NCBI GenBank assembly: GCA_026913215.1
Contig: JAPTYK010000001.1
Span: 3,286,001-3,350,000, forward strand
Reading direction: 5' to 3'
Origin: Streptomyces diastatochromogenes
GTDB lineage: Bacteria; Actinomycetota; Actinomycetes; Streptomycetales; Streptomycetaceae
Length of the DNA stretch: 64,000 bases
The translations under genes and the position numbers were made by a program. The notes below the pieces were generated by a model. The model was not told the origin of the DNA and did no database searches. It worked only from the letters and a program-made list of their open reading frames with translations. Of this stretch, positions 33,321 to 42,190 are shown in pieces (positions within the stretch are counted from its first letter, which is position 1; each line of letters opens with the position of its first letter).

Positions 33321-33437
33321 GCCGGGGCGGTCGGAGAGGGGCCGGGGCGGTCGGAGACGGGGCGGGGGCGGCCGGAGAGGGGCCGGGGCGGTCGGAGACG
33401 GGGCGGGGGCGGCCGGAGACGGGGCCGGGGCGGTCAT
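33321..33437. repeat. 20-bp GC-rich minisatellite, about 6 units
   Basis: Alternating units like GCCGGGGCGGTCGGAGAGGG and GGCGGGGGCGGCCGGAGAGG. The last unit carries CCGGGGCGGTCATGGG, the same sequence as the tetR start region at 33276-33292, so the array appears to have grown by duplication of the gene's 5' end. Confidence 0.85.
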
Positions 33438-34270
33438 GGGCGCGGGGCCCGTTCCGTCGGGCGGGGAGGGGAGGCGAGGTGGAGGCGGGTGAAGGCGAGG
33501 GCTTCCGCGAGGTCGGCCTCGCGTTCGGCGGCGGACATCGCGCGGCGGGTGTTGACCTCGATGACGACGTGCCCGTCGAAGCCGGTGAGGGCGAGCCGCT
33601 CCAGGAGCTCGGCGCAGGGCTGCGTGCCGCGGCCGGGGACGAGGTGCTCGTCCTTCGCGGAGCCCTTGCCGTCGGCGAGGTGGACGTGGCCGAGGCGGTC
33701 GCCCATGCGGTCGATCATCGCGAGGGCGTCGGTGCGGGCGGTCGCGGTGTGCGAGAGGTCGACGGTGAAGTGCCGGTAGTCGTCCTTGGTGACGTCCCAC
33801 TCGGGGGCGTACGCGAGCATCTCGCGGTCCTTGTACCGCCAGGGGTACATGTTCTCGACCGCGAACCGGACGTCCGTCTCGTCCGCCATCCGCCAGATGC
33901 CGGTCACGAAGTCCTTGGCGTACTGGCGCTGCCAGCGGAACGGCGGGTGCACGACGACCGTCGACGCGCCGAGCCGCTCGGCCGCCGCCTGCGCGCGCTG
34001 GAGCTTGACCCACGGGTCGGTGGACCAGACGCGCTGGGTGATCAGGAGGCAGGGGGCGTGCACGGCCAGGATCGGGACCTGGTGGTAGTCGGAGAGCCGG
34101 CGCAGCGCCTCGACGTCCTGGCTGACCGGGTCGGTCCACACCATGACCTCGACGCCGTCGTACCCGAGGCGCGCGGCGATCTCGAAGGCCGTCGCCGTCG
34201 ACTCCGGATAGACCGAGGCCGTCGACAGGGCGACCTTCGCATCCGGGATGCGCACCACTGGTTCTGCCAC
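33434..34270 (-). CDS. sugar phosphate isomerase/epimerase (AP endonuclase family 2 TIM barrel)
   Basis: 278 residues. [73 protein letters not shown] and HVVIEVNTR give the expected Glu, His and Asp metal ligands. Substrate not predictable. Start GTG 34270 is set by AGGGTA/TACCCT (34277-34282) ending 6 nt upstream (leaderless); the longer open frame begins in Pro-Arg-rich non-conserved sequence. Its stop overlaps a possible tetR start at 33437. Confidence 0.88.
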   Translation of the reverse strand: MAEPVVRIPDAKVALSTASVYPESTATAFEIAARLGYDGVEVMVWTDPVSQDVEALRRLSDYHQVPILAVHAPCLLITQRVWSTDPWVKLQRAQAAAERLGASTVVVHPPFRWQRQYAKDFVTGIWRMADETDVRFAVENMYPWRYKDREMLAYAPEWDVTKDDYRHFTVDLSHTATARTDALAMIDRMGDRLGHVHLADGKGSAKDEHLVPGRGTQPCAELLERLALTGFDGHVVIEVNTRRAMSAAEREADLAEALAFTRLHLASPPRPTERAPRP

Positions 34271-34276
34271 GGGGAC

Positions 34277-34282
34277 AGGGTA
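34277..34282 (-). promoter_or_regulatory. leaderless -10 box of isomerase gene
   Basis: TACCCT on the minus strand, 6 nt before the GTG start at 34270. Confidence 0.42.
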
Positions 34283-34359
34283 CGGGGCGGGGCGGGGGCC
34301 GGGGTGGTTCCGGTCACGCCGGGGCCGTACGGGGACGGGGCCGGGGAGCACGCCCGGAC

Positions 34360-34502
34360 CGTAGGCCGTGGGGGCCTGGTGGCCGCGCCCGGCCCGTACG
34401 CCGTGAGGTCCGGCCGCTGCCGCCCGGGTCCGTACGCCGTGAGGCCCGGCCGCCGTCGCCCGGGTCCGTACGCCGTGGGGTCCGGCCGCTGCCGCCCGGC
34501 CC
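34360..34502. repeat. 36-bp tandem repeat, four units
   Basis: Three near-identical 36-bp units start at 34395, 34431 and 34467 (each opening CGTACGCCGTG and ending CCGCCCGGGTC or a variant), preceded by a degenerate unit at 34360. It fills most of the gap between ppx and the isomerase gene. Confidence 0.88.
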
Positions 34503-34517
34503 TCCCCGTACGGACCG

Positions 34518-35449
34518 TCAGTGCTCCGGCAGGTGGTCCAGGCGGCGCAGGATGACGCCCTCGCGCAGGGCCCAGGGGCAGATCTCCAGCTCTTCGACGC
34601 CGAGGAGGTCCATCGCGCCCTCGGCGACGAGCGCGCCCGCGAGGACCTGGCCGGCGCGGCCCTCGGAGACGCCGGGGAGGGCGGCGCGCTCGGGGACGGT
34701 CATGGCGGCCAGGCGCGGGACCCACTCCTCCAGGGAGGCGCGGGTCAGGATGCGCTGGGCGTAGAGGCCCTCGCTCGAACCGGGGCGCCCGCGATCCTGG
34801 CGAGCTGCTTGAAGGTCTTGGAGGTGGCGACGACGTGGTCGGGGCGGCCGAAGCGGCTGAACTCGCCGACCGTACGGGCGATCTGCGCGCGCACGTGGCG
34901 GCGCAGCGCCTTCACGTCGGCGGTGTCGGCCGGGTCGCCGGGCAGCCAGCCGGCCGTCAGGCGGCCGGCGCCGAGGGGCAGGGAGACCGCCGCGTCGGGG
35001 TCCTCGTCGATGCCGAACGCGACTTCGAGGGAGCCGCCGCCGATGTCGAGGAGGAGCAGCTTGCCGGCGGACCAGCCGAACCAGCGGCGGGCGGCGAGGA
35101 AGGTGAGCCGGGCCTCCTCCTCGCCGGTGAGGACCTGGAGGTCGACCCCGGTCTCGTCCTTCACGCGCGCGAGGACCGCGTCGGCGTTGCTGGCCTCGCG
35201 GACCGCGGAGGTCGCGAAGGGCAGCACCTCCTCGCAGCCCTTGTCCTCGGCGGCGAGGAGCGCGTCCCGCACGGTCGCGATGAGCCGCTCGACGCCGCCG
35301 GGCGCGATCGCGCCCCGCTCGTCGAGCAGTTCGGCGAGCCGCAGCTCCGCCTTGTGCGAGTGGGCGGGCAGCGGCCGGGCGCCGGGGTGCGCGTCCACCA
35401 CCAGGAGGTGCACTGTGTTCGAACCGACGTCGAGGACTCCGAGTCTCAT
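34518..35449 (-). CDS. Ppx/GppA-family phosphatase (exopolyphosphatase type), frame broken
   Basis: About 310 residues. Hydrolyses polyphosphate or pppGpp. ASKHA-fold motifs: phosphate-1 [35 protein letters not shown], phosphate-2 [15 protein letters not shown]. One base is missing near 34780, separating LARIAGAP from [17 protein letters not shown] ... [12 protein letters not shown] and the C-terminus [20 protein letters not shown] 35449 is leaderless (TAGCGT 7 nt upstream). Divergent from the Cys-rich gene with only 41 bp between the start codons. Confidence 0.92.
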
Positions 35450-35456
35450 GGGCGGA

Positions 35457-35483
35457 ACGCTACTGCTCCCCGCCGCATACGCT
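35457..35483. promoter_or_regulatory. overlapping divergent leaderless promoters
   Basis: TAGCGT on minus (35457-35462) is 7 nt from the ppx ATG; TACGCT on plus (35478-35483) is 7 nt from the GTG at 35491. Each promoter's -35 position falls on the other's -10, so simultaneous occupancy looks impossible. Confidence 0.6.
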
Positions 35484-35490
35484 TGGTGTT

Positions 35491-36375
35491 GTGCCAAAGA
35501 CGAAAAAGGCGAAGCCGGGCAAAGAGAACGACGGCGCGCGCGTGAAGGACGCCAGGACCGCGCACGCGGCGAAGGCCGTGAAGGCGGTCAAGGTCGGGAA
35601 GCAGAAGCGGGGCAAGGCCGAGGAGCCGGACGAGAAGGGCCTCGACTTCGCGCGCGCGTGGGTCGAGTTTCCCGATCCGACGGACGAGGAGCAGGTCTTC
35701 CGCTGCGACCTGACCTGGCTGACCTCCCGCTGGACGTGCATCTTCGGCAACGGCTGCCAGGGCATCCAGGAGGGACGCCCCGACGACGGCTGCTGCACGC
35801 TGGGGGCGCACTTCTCCGACGAGGACGACGAGAAGCGGGTGGCGGAGCACGTGGCCCGGCTGACGCCGGAGCTGTGGCAGTTCCACGAGGTCGGTGCGGA
35901 GTCGGGCTGGGTGCAGCTCGACGAGGACGGCGACCGGCAGACCCGCCGCTGGGAGGGGTCCTGCATCTTCCAGAACCGGCCGGGGTTCGCGGGCGGCGCG
36001 GGCTGCTCGCTGCACATCCTGGCGATGAAGGAGGGCCGGGAGCCGCTGGAGACGAAGCCGGACGTGTGCTGGCAGCTGCCGGTGCGGCGGACGTACGACT
36101 GGGTCGACCGCCCCGACGACAGCCGGGTGCTCCAGGTGTCGATCGGCGAGTACGACCGGCGCGGCTGGGGGCCGGGCGGGCACGACCTGCACTGGTACTG
36201 CACGACGGCGTCGTCGGCGCACGTCGGCGCCGAGCCGGTGTACGTCTCGTACCGGCCCGAGCTCGTCGAGATGATGGGCCAGGAGGCGTACGAGGTGCTC
36301 GTCGGGCTGTGCGAGGCGCGGCTCGCCTCGCAGCTGCCGCTGGTGGCGCCGCACCCGGCGGATCCCGCCTCTTAG
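35491..36375 (+). CDS. conserved Cys-rich protein of unknown function
   Basis: 294 residues, intact. A Lys/Ala-rich N-terminus ([39 protein letters not shown]) precedes a domain with [72 protein letters not shown] and [13 protein letters not shown]. The spaced cysteines resemble the metal or iron-sulfur centre of YkgJ/DUF3109-type proteins. I cannot assign a function. Start GTG 35491 by the leaderless box. Confidence 0.85.
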   Translation: MPKTKKAKPGKENDGARVKDARTAHAAKAVKAVKVGKQKRGKAEEPDEKGLDFARAWVEFPDPTDEEQVFRCDLTWLTSRWTCIFGNGCQGIQEGRPDDGCCTLGAHFSDEDDEKRVAEHVARLTPELWQFHEVGAESGWVQLDEDGDRQTRRWEGSCIFQNRPGFAGGAGCSLHILAMKEGREPLETKPDVCWQLPVRRTYDWVDRPDDSRVLQVSIGEYDRRGWGPGGHDLHWYCTTASSAHVGAEPVYVSYRPELVEMMGQEAYEVLVGLCEARLASQLPLVAPHPADPAS

Positions 36376-36464
36376 GAGAGCGGCTCAGGAGAGCGGCTCA
36401 GGAGAGCGGCTCAGGGGAGCCCCTCGGAAGGGCGCCCCAGGAGAGCGGCTCAGGAGAGCCCCTC
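36374..36464. repeat. 13-bp tandem repeat, seven units
   Basis: AGGAGAGCGGCTC is repeated exactly at 36374, 36387, 36400 and 36439, with variants at 36413, 36426 and 36452. It lies between the convergent stops of the Cys-rich gene and the BACON gene and just reaches the latter's stop codon. Confidence 0.92.
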
Positions 36465-38234
36465 AGGAGGTCGGCTGTTCCGTCGGCGGGGCCGAGGTGC
36501 CCGGGTCCGTGGTCGCGGGCGGGGGTTCCTCGGTCGTCGGGGGCGGGGTGGTCGGTTCGGTCGTCGGGGGTGTCGTGGGCAGCGGGGTCGTGGGCTCGGT
36601 CGTCGGCGGGGTGGTCGGTTCCGTCGTGGGCGGCGAGGTCGGCGGGGACGTGGGCGGGGTGGTCGGTTCCGTGGTCGGCGGGGACGTGGGCGGGGTCGTC
36701 GGGGTCGTCGTCGTGACCGGCGGGGCGTGATGGCCCGGTCGTCCGTCGGCCGGCGGTAGCCGTCGATCCTGACCACCGCGCCCGAGGGGTTCACGCCCAC
36801 GCGCGCGCTCCAGGAGCCGACGGGGCGCGGGCCTGGTCGACGCGGACGGCGACCGTGGTGCGCTCGCCGGGGCGGAGCGTGCCGGAGGCGCGGCTCACGT
36901 AGAGCCAGGGGCGTCCGTCCACAGCGACCAGTCGACGGGGAGCCGCCGGAGGCGGTGAGGGTGAGCAGGGTGAGGTCGCCGCGGCCGGTGGCGGTGACCG
37001 TGATCCAGCCGGCGGCGGGCTCACCGGGCCGGGCGGGCGCGGTGGGGCCGCCGGGGCTGACGACCTCGACGGAGACGTCGGGGCGCGGCCGCCCTGGGTG
37101 AAGCCGGGCCCCGGGGTGTGTCGGCGTTCCCCGCGTTCTCGTACCGGTCGTAGGGGCGGCCGTCCGGCTCCGCAGGTTCGCCCGCCTCGCGCGCGCTGAT
37201 CCCGCGTCCGCCGTGTCCCGCGGTGTCCGCGGCCGGGGCGCCGCGGTAGGAGGTCCACAGGGCGAGGACGGGGCGGCGACCACGGCGGCGACGACGGTGG
37301 TGGTCACCGCGCGGGACCGCATCCGGTCGCGGCGGGCCACGTGGTCCTTCGGGTCCATGGGGAAGCCGGTCGGCGCGAAGCGCGGGCTCCGGCACGCGCG
37401 CGCGGGACGTGCAGCATCGCCATGTACGCGGCGGCCCGGGGCGCCTCGACGAGCGGCAGCCGGTCCGGCGGGAGGGCCGCGGCGCCGGGCCAGGGGCCGC
37501 CGGCGCCGACGCGCTCGGCGGCGCGGCGGCAGCGGGGCAGTCGTCGACGTGCCGGACGAGTTCGGCGCGCAGGGCGGCCGAGAGGAGCAGCTGGCGGTCG
37601 CCGGTGAGCCGGGCGACGGTGGGGCAGCTGCCGGTCTCGACGACGGCGAGGGCGGCACGGGTGCGCTCGACCTCGCAGCCGGCGGTGGCGAGGAGTTCGC
37701 GGGCGGCGAGCGGGTCGAGGGAGAGCACGGCGGCGACCTGGCGGGGGCTGAGGCCGTGCCGCACGGCGAGCTCCAGGGCCTCGCGCTGCTCGGGGTGGTG
37801 CCGGCGGCCTCGGGCCAGGCGAGCAGGGCGAGCTCGGCACGGCGGCGCTCGGCGGTCTCCTCGGAGACCCGGGGCGGTGCGGGGCGGTGACGGCGGGCGG
37901 CCGGTGTGGGCGCCCTGGCGCTTGCGGCGCTGCTCGCCGAGGCTGCGCAGGCAGGCCCAGCGGGCGAGGGCGTAGAGCCAGGCGGTGCGTCCGTCCGCGT
38001 CGGAGGGGCAGCGGCCGTGGTGGCGTTCGGCGACGGCGAGGACGTCGCCGAGGACGGCGGTGGCCGTGTCGTGGTCGCAGAGGACGGAGAGGCAGTACGT
38101 GAAGAGGCCGTCGAGGGCGGCCTCGTAGCGGGCGGGGGACGGCGGCCGAGCGTGCGCGGTCCCTGGTCCGTGGCGCGGTGCGCCCGGTGTGCGCCGGTGG
38201 TGCGTGCGGGGGGATCCAGCCTGCTGCTCGTCAC
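36463..38234 (-). CDS. membrane-bound fusion: ECF sigma-like domains, zinc-finger anti-sigma motif, transmembrane helix, BACON domain, Thr/Pro tail (frame broken many times)
   Basis: Reconstructed from several frames, about 590 residues. Order: (1) sigma-2-like, ALDGLFTYCLSVLCDHDTATAV ... TAWLYALARWACLRSLG; (2) sigma-4-like HTH, LELAVRHGLSPRQVAAVL; (3) HxxxCxxC motif HVDDCPRC as in zinc anti-sigma factors; (4) helix AVTTTVVAAVVAAPVLALW; (5) extracellular BACON/Ig-like domain, GWITVTATGRGDLTLLTL ... PWLYVSRASGTLRPGERTT; (6) a TTEPTTPP-rich tail to the TGA at 36463. At least six missing bases, mostly next to C runs. Start GTG 38234 (MTSSRLDPPARTTG). Resembles ECF classes with fused C-terminal membrane domains (ECF52/53 type). 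Divergent from radA. Confidence 0.78.
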
Positions 38235-38394
38235 TGGGCGACCGTAGGCAGGGCGGGGGGCACTCTTCGTACCGGTCGCACCATTCTCATTCTTACGGGT
38301 GAAGCTATCGCTCGAAAGAGGACAGGAAGCGGGTGTTCCGGTGCCGTGGGGGTCCCCCTGTGGAGGACGGCGGCCCGTTGTCGGTGGGGGCGGC

Positions 38395-38400
38395 TACGGT
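38395..38400 (+). promoter_or_regulatory. leaderless -10 box of radA
   Basis: TACGGT, 7 nt before ATG 38408; no Shine-Dalgarno sequence. Confidence 0.5.
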
Positions 38401-38407
38401 GGCACTC

Positions 38408-39807
38408 ATGGCTGCCCGTACGAAAACCGCCAAGGACCGGCCGTCCTACCGCTGCACCGAGTGCGGCTGGCAGACGGCCAAGTGGCTCGGCCGCTGCCCC
38501 GAGTGCCAGGCCTGGGGACGGTCGAGGAGTACGGCGCGCCCGCCGTCCGGACCACCGCGGCGGGCGCGTCTCCACCGCCGCGCTGCCCATCGCGCAGGTC
38601 GACGGTCGGCAGGCGACCGCCCGCTCGACCGGCGTCGACGAGCTGGACCGGGTCCTCGGCGGGGGCCTGGTGCCCGGTGCCGTCGTGCTGCTCGCGGGCG
38701 AGCCGGGCGTCGGCAAGTCCACGCTCCTGCTGGACGTGGCGGCCAAGGCGGCGAGCGACGAGCACCGCACGCTGTACGTCACGGGCGAGGAGTCCGCGAG
38801 CCAGGTCCGGCTGCGCGCCGACCGGATCGGCGCGCTCAGCGACCATCTGTACCTGGCGGCCGAGACCGACCTGTCGGCCGTCCTCGGGCACCTCGACGCC
38901 GTGAAGCCCTCCCTGCTGATCATGGACTCGGTGCAGACCGTCGCCTCCCCGAGATCGACGGCGCGCCCGGCGGCATGGCCCAGGTCCGCGAGGTCGCCGG
39001 AGCCCTCATCCGGGCCTCCAAGGAGCGCGGCATGTCGACGCCCTCGTCGGTCACGTCACCAAGGACGGGGCCATCGCGGGGCCCCGGCTCCTGGAGCACC
39101 TGGTCGACGTCGTCCTGAGCTTCGAGGGCGACCGGCACGCGCGGCTGCGTCTGGTCCGGGGCGTGAAGAACCGGTACGGGGCGACCGACGAGGTCGGCTG
39201 CTTCGAGCTGCACGACGAGGGCATCACGGGTCTCGCGGACCCCTCCGGGCTCTTCCTGACCCGGCGTGACGTGGCCGTGCCCGGCACCTGTCTGACGGTC
39301 ACCCTGGAGGGCCGCCGTCCGCTGGTCGCCGAGGTCCAGTCGCTGACGGTGGACTCCCAGATCCCTCCCGCGCCGGACCGTCTCCGGTCTGGAGACCTCC
39401 GGGTCTCGATGATGCTGGCGGTCCTGGAGCAGCGGGGCCGGATCAGCGCGCTGGGCAAGCGGGACATCTACAGCGCGACCGTCGGCGGCGTGAAGCTCAC
39501 CGAGCCGGCCGCCGACCTGGCGATCGCGCTGGCGCTGGCCTCCGCGGCGAGCGACGTCCCGCTGCCGAAGAACCTGGTCGCGATCGGCGAGGTGGGGCTC
39601 GCGGGCGAGGTGCGGCGGGTGACGGGCGTGCAGCGGCGGCTCGCCGAGGCGCACCGGCTGGGCTTCACGCACGCGCTGGTCCCCTCGGACCCGGGGAAGG
39701 TGCCGGCGGGGATGAAGGTGACGGAGGTCGCGGACGTGGGGGACGCGTTGCGGGTGTTGCCGCGGAGCCGGCGGGGAAAGGCCTCCCAGGACGCGCCGGG
39801 CGACTGA
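38408..39807 (+). CDS. radA: DNA repair protein RadA (frame broken)
   Basis: RecA-like branch-migration helicase. C4 zinc finger [18 protein letters not shown], Walker [17 protein letters not shown] motif, and a C-terminal Lon-like domain ([32 protein letters not shown]). Missing bases near 38518, 38565, 38955 and 39035 break the frame. A further three near 39362-39400 turn the expected [16 protein letters not shown] into [16 protein letters not shown] while keeping the frame open. Restored length is about 469 residues. Next to disA as in many actinomycetes and Firmicutes; in Bacillus RadA inhibits DisA. Confidence 0.95.
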
Positions 39808-39854
39808 GAAGTCCTTCGGCCCGTCGGAGCGCCGCGCGGAGAAGTGAGCCGTTT

Positions 39855-39911
39855 CGGCGGGATTGTGCCCACCCGTTCCGCCCCGCGGAACGTATGCCCA
39901 CAATCCCGCCG
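39855..39911. repeat. nested inverted repeat between radA and disA
   Basis: Outer arms CGGCGGGATTGTG (39855-39867) and CACAATCCCGCCG (39899-39911); inner arms CGTTCCGC (39874-39881) and GCGGAACG (39885-39892). The inner core is the same as in the 983-1026 palindrome. Probable radA terminator; a TAGACT box (39924-39929) for disA follows. Confidence 0.85.
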
Positions 39912-39923
39912 AGGCTGTGTCGC

Positions 39924-39929
39924 TAGACT
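39924..39929 (+). promoter_or_regulatory. candidate -10 of disA
   Basis: TAGACT in the sequence CGCTAGACTTTG, 41 nt before the GTG start and 12 nt after the nested palindrome. It would give a short leader containing GGAGGAG. Confidence 0.5.
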
Positions 39930-39970
39930 TTGCCCTGGTCTCGCCCATCCGTACGAGCCGGAGGAGTGCA

Positions 39971-41059
39971 GTGGCAGCCAAGGACGGCAACGAAGCGCTG
40001 ATGCGCGCCGCCCTGAGCGCGGTCGCGCCGGGCACCGCGCTGCGCGACGGCCTGGAGCGGATCCTCCGGGGAAACACCGGTGGTCTCATCGTGCTCGGCC
40101 TGGACAAGACGGTCGACTCGATGTGCACCGGCGGCTTCGAGCTGAACGTCGAGTTCACCGCGACGCGCCTGCGCGAGCTGTGCAAGCTCGACGGCGCGCT
40201 CGTCCTCGACAAGGACATCACCAAGATCCACCGCGCGGGCGTGCAGCTGGTCCCGGACGCCTCCATCCCCACCGAGGAGACCGGCACCCGCCACCGCACC
40301 GCGGACCGGGTGTCCAAGCAGTGCAAGTTCCCGGTCGTCTCCGTCTCGCAGTCGATGCGTCTGATCGCGCTGTACGTGGACGGTGAGCGCCGGGTCCTGG
40401 AGGAGTCGGCCGCGATCCTGTCCCGAGCCAACCAGGCGCTCGCGACGCTGGAGCGGTACAAGCTGCGGCTCGACGAGGTGGCCGGCACGCTGTCGGCGCT
40501 GGAGATCGAGGACCTGGTCACGGTCCGGGACGTCACCGCGGTCGCGCAGCGCCTGGAGATGGTCCGCCGGATCGCCACCGAGATCGCCGAGTACGTGGTC
40601 GAGCTCGGCACCGACGGGCGGCTCCTGTCGCTCCAGCTCGACGAGCTGATCGCGGGCGTGGAGCCGGAGCGCGAGCTGGTGATCCGGGACTACGTGCCGG
40701 AGCCGACGGCGAAGCGTTCGCGGACGGTCGCGGAGGCGCTCACCGAGCTGGACGCGCTCACCCACACCGAGCTGCTCGAACTTCCGGTCGTGGCGCGGGC
40801 CCTCGGCTACAGCGGCTCGCCCGAGACCCTCGACTCGGCGGTCTCGCCGCGCGGCTACCGGCTCCTGGCGAAGGTGCCGCGGCTGCCCGGCGCGATCATC
40901 GAGCGTCTGGTGGAGCACTTCGGCGGGCTGCAGAAGCTGCTCGCGGCGAGCGTGGACGACCTCCAGACCGTCGACGGCGTCGGCGAGGCCCGTGCCCGCA
41001 GCGTCCGCGAGGGCCTGTCGCGGCTCGCGGAGTCCTCGATCCTGGAGCGGTACGTCTGA
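39971..41059 (+). CDS. disA: DNA integrity scanning diadenylate cyclase DisA
   Basis: Makes cyclic di-AMP from two ATP and responds to branched DNA. 362 residues, intact. N-terminal DAC domain with DGALVLD and the GTRHRTADR motif; a linker of helices; C-terminal helix-hairpin-helix domain (LVEHFGGLQKLLAASVDDLQTVDGVGEARARSV). Start GTG 39971 follows GGAGGAG. In Streptomyces c-di-AMP controls osmotic balance and development. Confidence 0.97.
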   Translation: MAAKDGNEALMRAALSAVAPGTALRDGLERILRGNTGGLIVLGLDKTVDSMCTGGFELNVEFTATRLRELCKLDGALVLDKDITKIHRAGVQLVPDASIPTEETGTRHRTADRVSKQCKFPVVSVSQSMRLIALYVDGERRVLEESAAILSRANQALATLERYKLRLDEVAGTLSALEIEDLVTVRDVTAVAQRLEMVRRIATEIAEYVVELGTDGRLLSLQLDELIAGVEPERELVIRDYVPEPTAKRSRTVAEALTELDALTHTELLELPVVARALGYSGSPETLDSAVSPRGYRLLAKVPRLPGAIIERLVEHFGGLQKLLAASVDDLQTVDGVGEARARSVREGLSRLAESSILERYV

Positions 41060-41074
41060 GACCCGGGAGGGGCC

Positions 41075-41933
41075 TCAGTCCTTGGCGAGCGTGAACGAGG
41101 CCGGGGACACCTTCGCGCCCGGCACCCGTGCCTCCACCAGGTAGGTTCCGGGACCGGCCGGGCCCGCGGGGGCGCTGGCGCACTGCGGGGCGCTGTGGCC
41201 GCGGTCCCATTCCACGGTGTGGGTGAGGGTGGCGCCGGCGGGGACGCGCAGCAGGACCGGGTTGCCGGGGCGGGGGCAGTCGGCGGAGGACCAGATCTCG
41301 TCGTCCCGCTTGTCACTGATCGTCAGAACCGCGCTGCGGGGCCCGAAGTCGGCCTTGCAGGTGGTGTTCGAGGTGTTCCTGATGACGAGTTGGAAGCGGG
41401 GCTTCTCGCCCGTCTCGTAGCTGACCTTGGTGGAGCGGAGGGTCAACTGCAGCGCTCCGGGAGGGCAGTTGGGGAGCGGGAGTCGACCGGCACCTGCTGG
41501 CCCGCGCCGGTGCCCGCGCCTCCGTCGGCGCCGGCTCCGTCGGTGTCGCCGTTCTTGCCGGTGCCCGCGGTGCCGGAGTCGGCGCCCGTGGCGCCCGCGT
41601 CCGTACCGGCGTCGGCGCCCGCGTCGGTGCCCGCGCCCCGTCCGTACCGGAGCCCGTGGAGCCGCCGTTGTCGCCGGAGTCGCCCGACTCGTCGCGGCCG
41701 CCGGGCTGTTGGCTGATCGCCGGGCCGGTGCCGGAGGGTCCCGGGGTGATCGAGGGCGGGGCCGGGGAGGCGCCGTTGGCCCCGTCGTTCGTCTTCTTCC
41801 CGCCGCCGTCGCCCGAGGTGACGGCCCAGACGGCGAGCAGCGCGAGCAGCGCCACCAGGCACGCCGCCACCGCCCTCCGTCGCCAGTAGATGGTGGAGGG
41901 AAGCGGCCCGACCGGATTGCGCAAAGATCCCAC
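41075..41933 (-). CDS. membrane-anchored protein with extracellular Ig-like (BsuPI/DUF4232-like) domain, frame broken
   Basis: About 287 residues. Short cytosolic N-terminus (MGSLRNPVGPLPSTIYW), one helix (AVAACLVALLALLAVWAV), a long Gly/Pro/Ala/Thr-rich linker, then a beta domain (LTLRSTKVSYETGEKPRFQLVIRNTSNTTCKADFG ... GTYLVEARVPGAKV) with two cysteines. At least one missing base near 41500 and probably others in the linker. Function unknown. Start GTG 41933 is supported by TAAGGT 6 nt upstream. Convergent with disA. Confidence 0.78.
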
Positions 41934-41939
41934 GACCGA

Positions 41940-41945
41940 ACCTTA
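41940..41945 (-). promoter_or_regulatory. leaderless -10 box of the Ig-like protein gene
   Basis: TAAGGT on the minus strand, 6 nt before the GTG start at 41933. Confidence 0.45.
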
Positions 41946-42190
41946 CGAGAGATCCGGTCCAACTCCCGCCCCACCCGCCGCCCGAGACCTCAAGTTTTGC
42001 CGATGATCACATCCACGGGTTCCGGGAACTTTTCCCGGAACCCCGCTCCGCGCCCCGCCCGGAGACCGCCCCGAACCCGCCCGAAACCCCGGAGAACCGG
42101 CGCGCGTCACGGCCCCCCACTTTCGTCGGGGGTCGTTCTGGCCGTTGGCCCGGGGCGGGGGACTCCGGATTCCGGTTAGCGTCATGCACC

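Noticed and set aside
33301..34502. CRISPR-like array in the repeats near 33.3 and 34.4 kb
   Set aside because: Units abut with no unique spacers and no cas genes are present; these are minisatellites.
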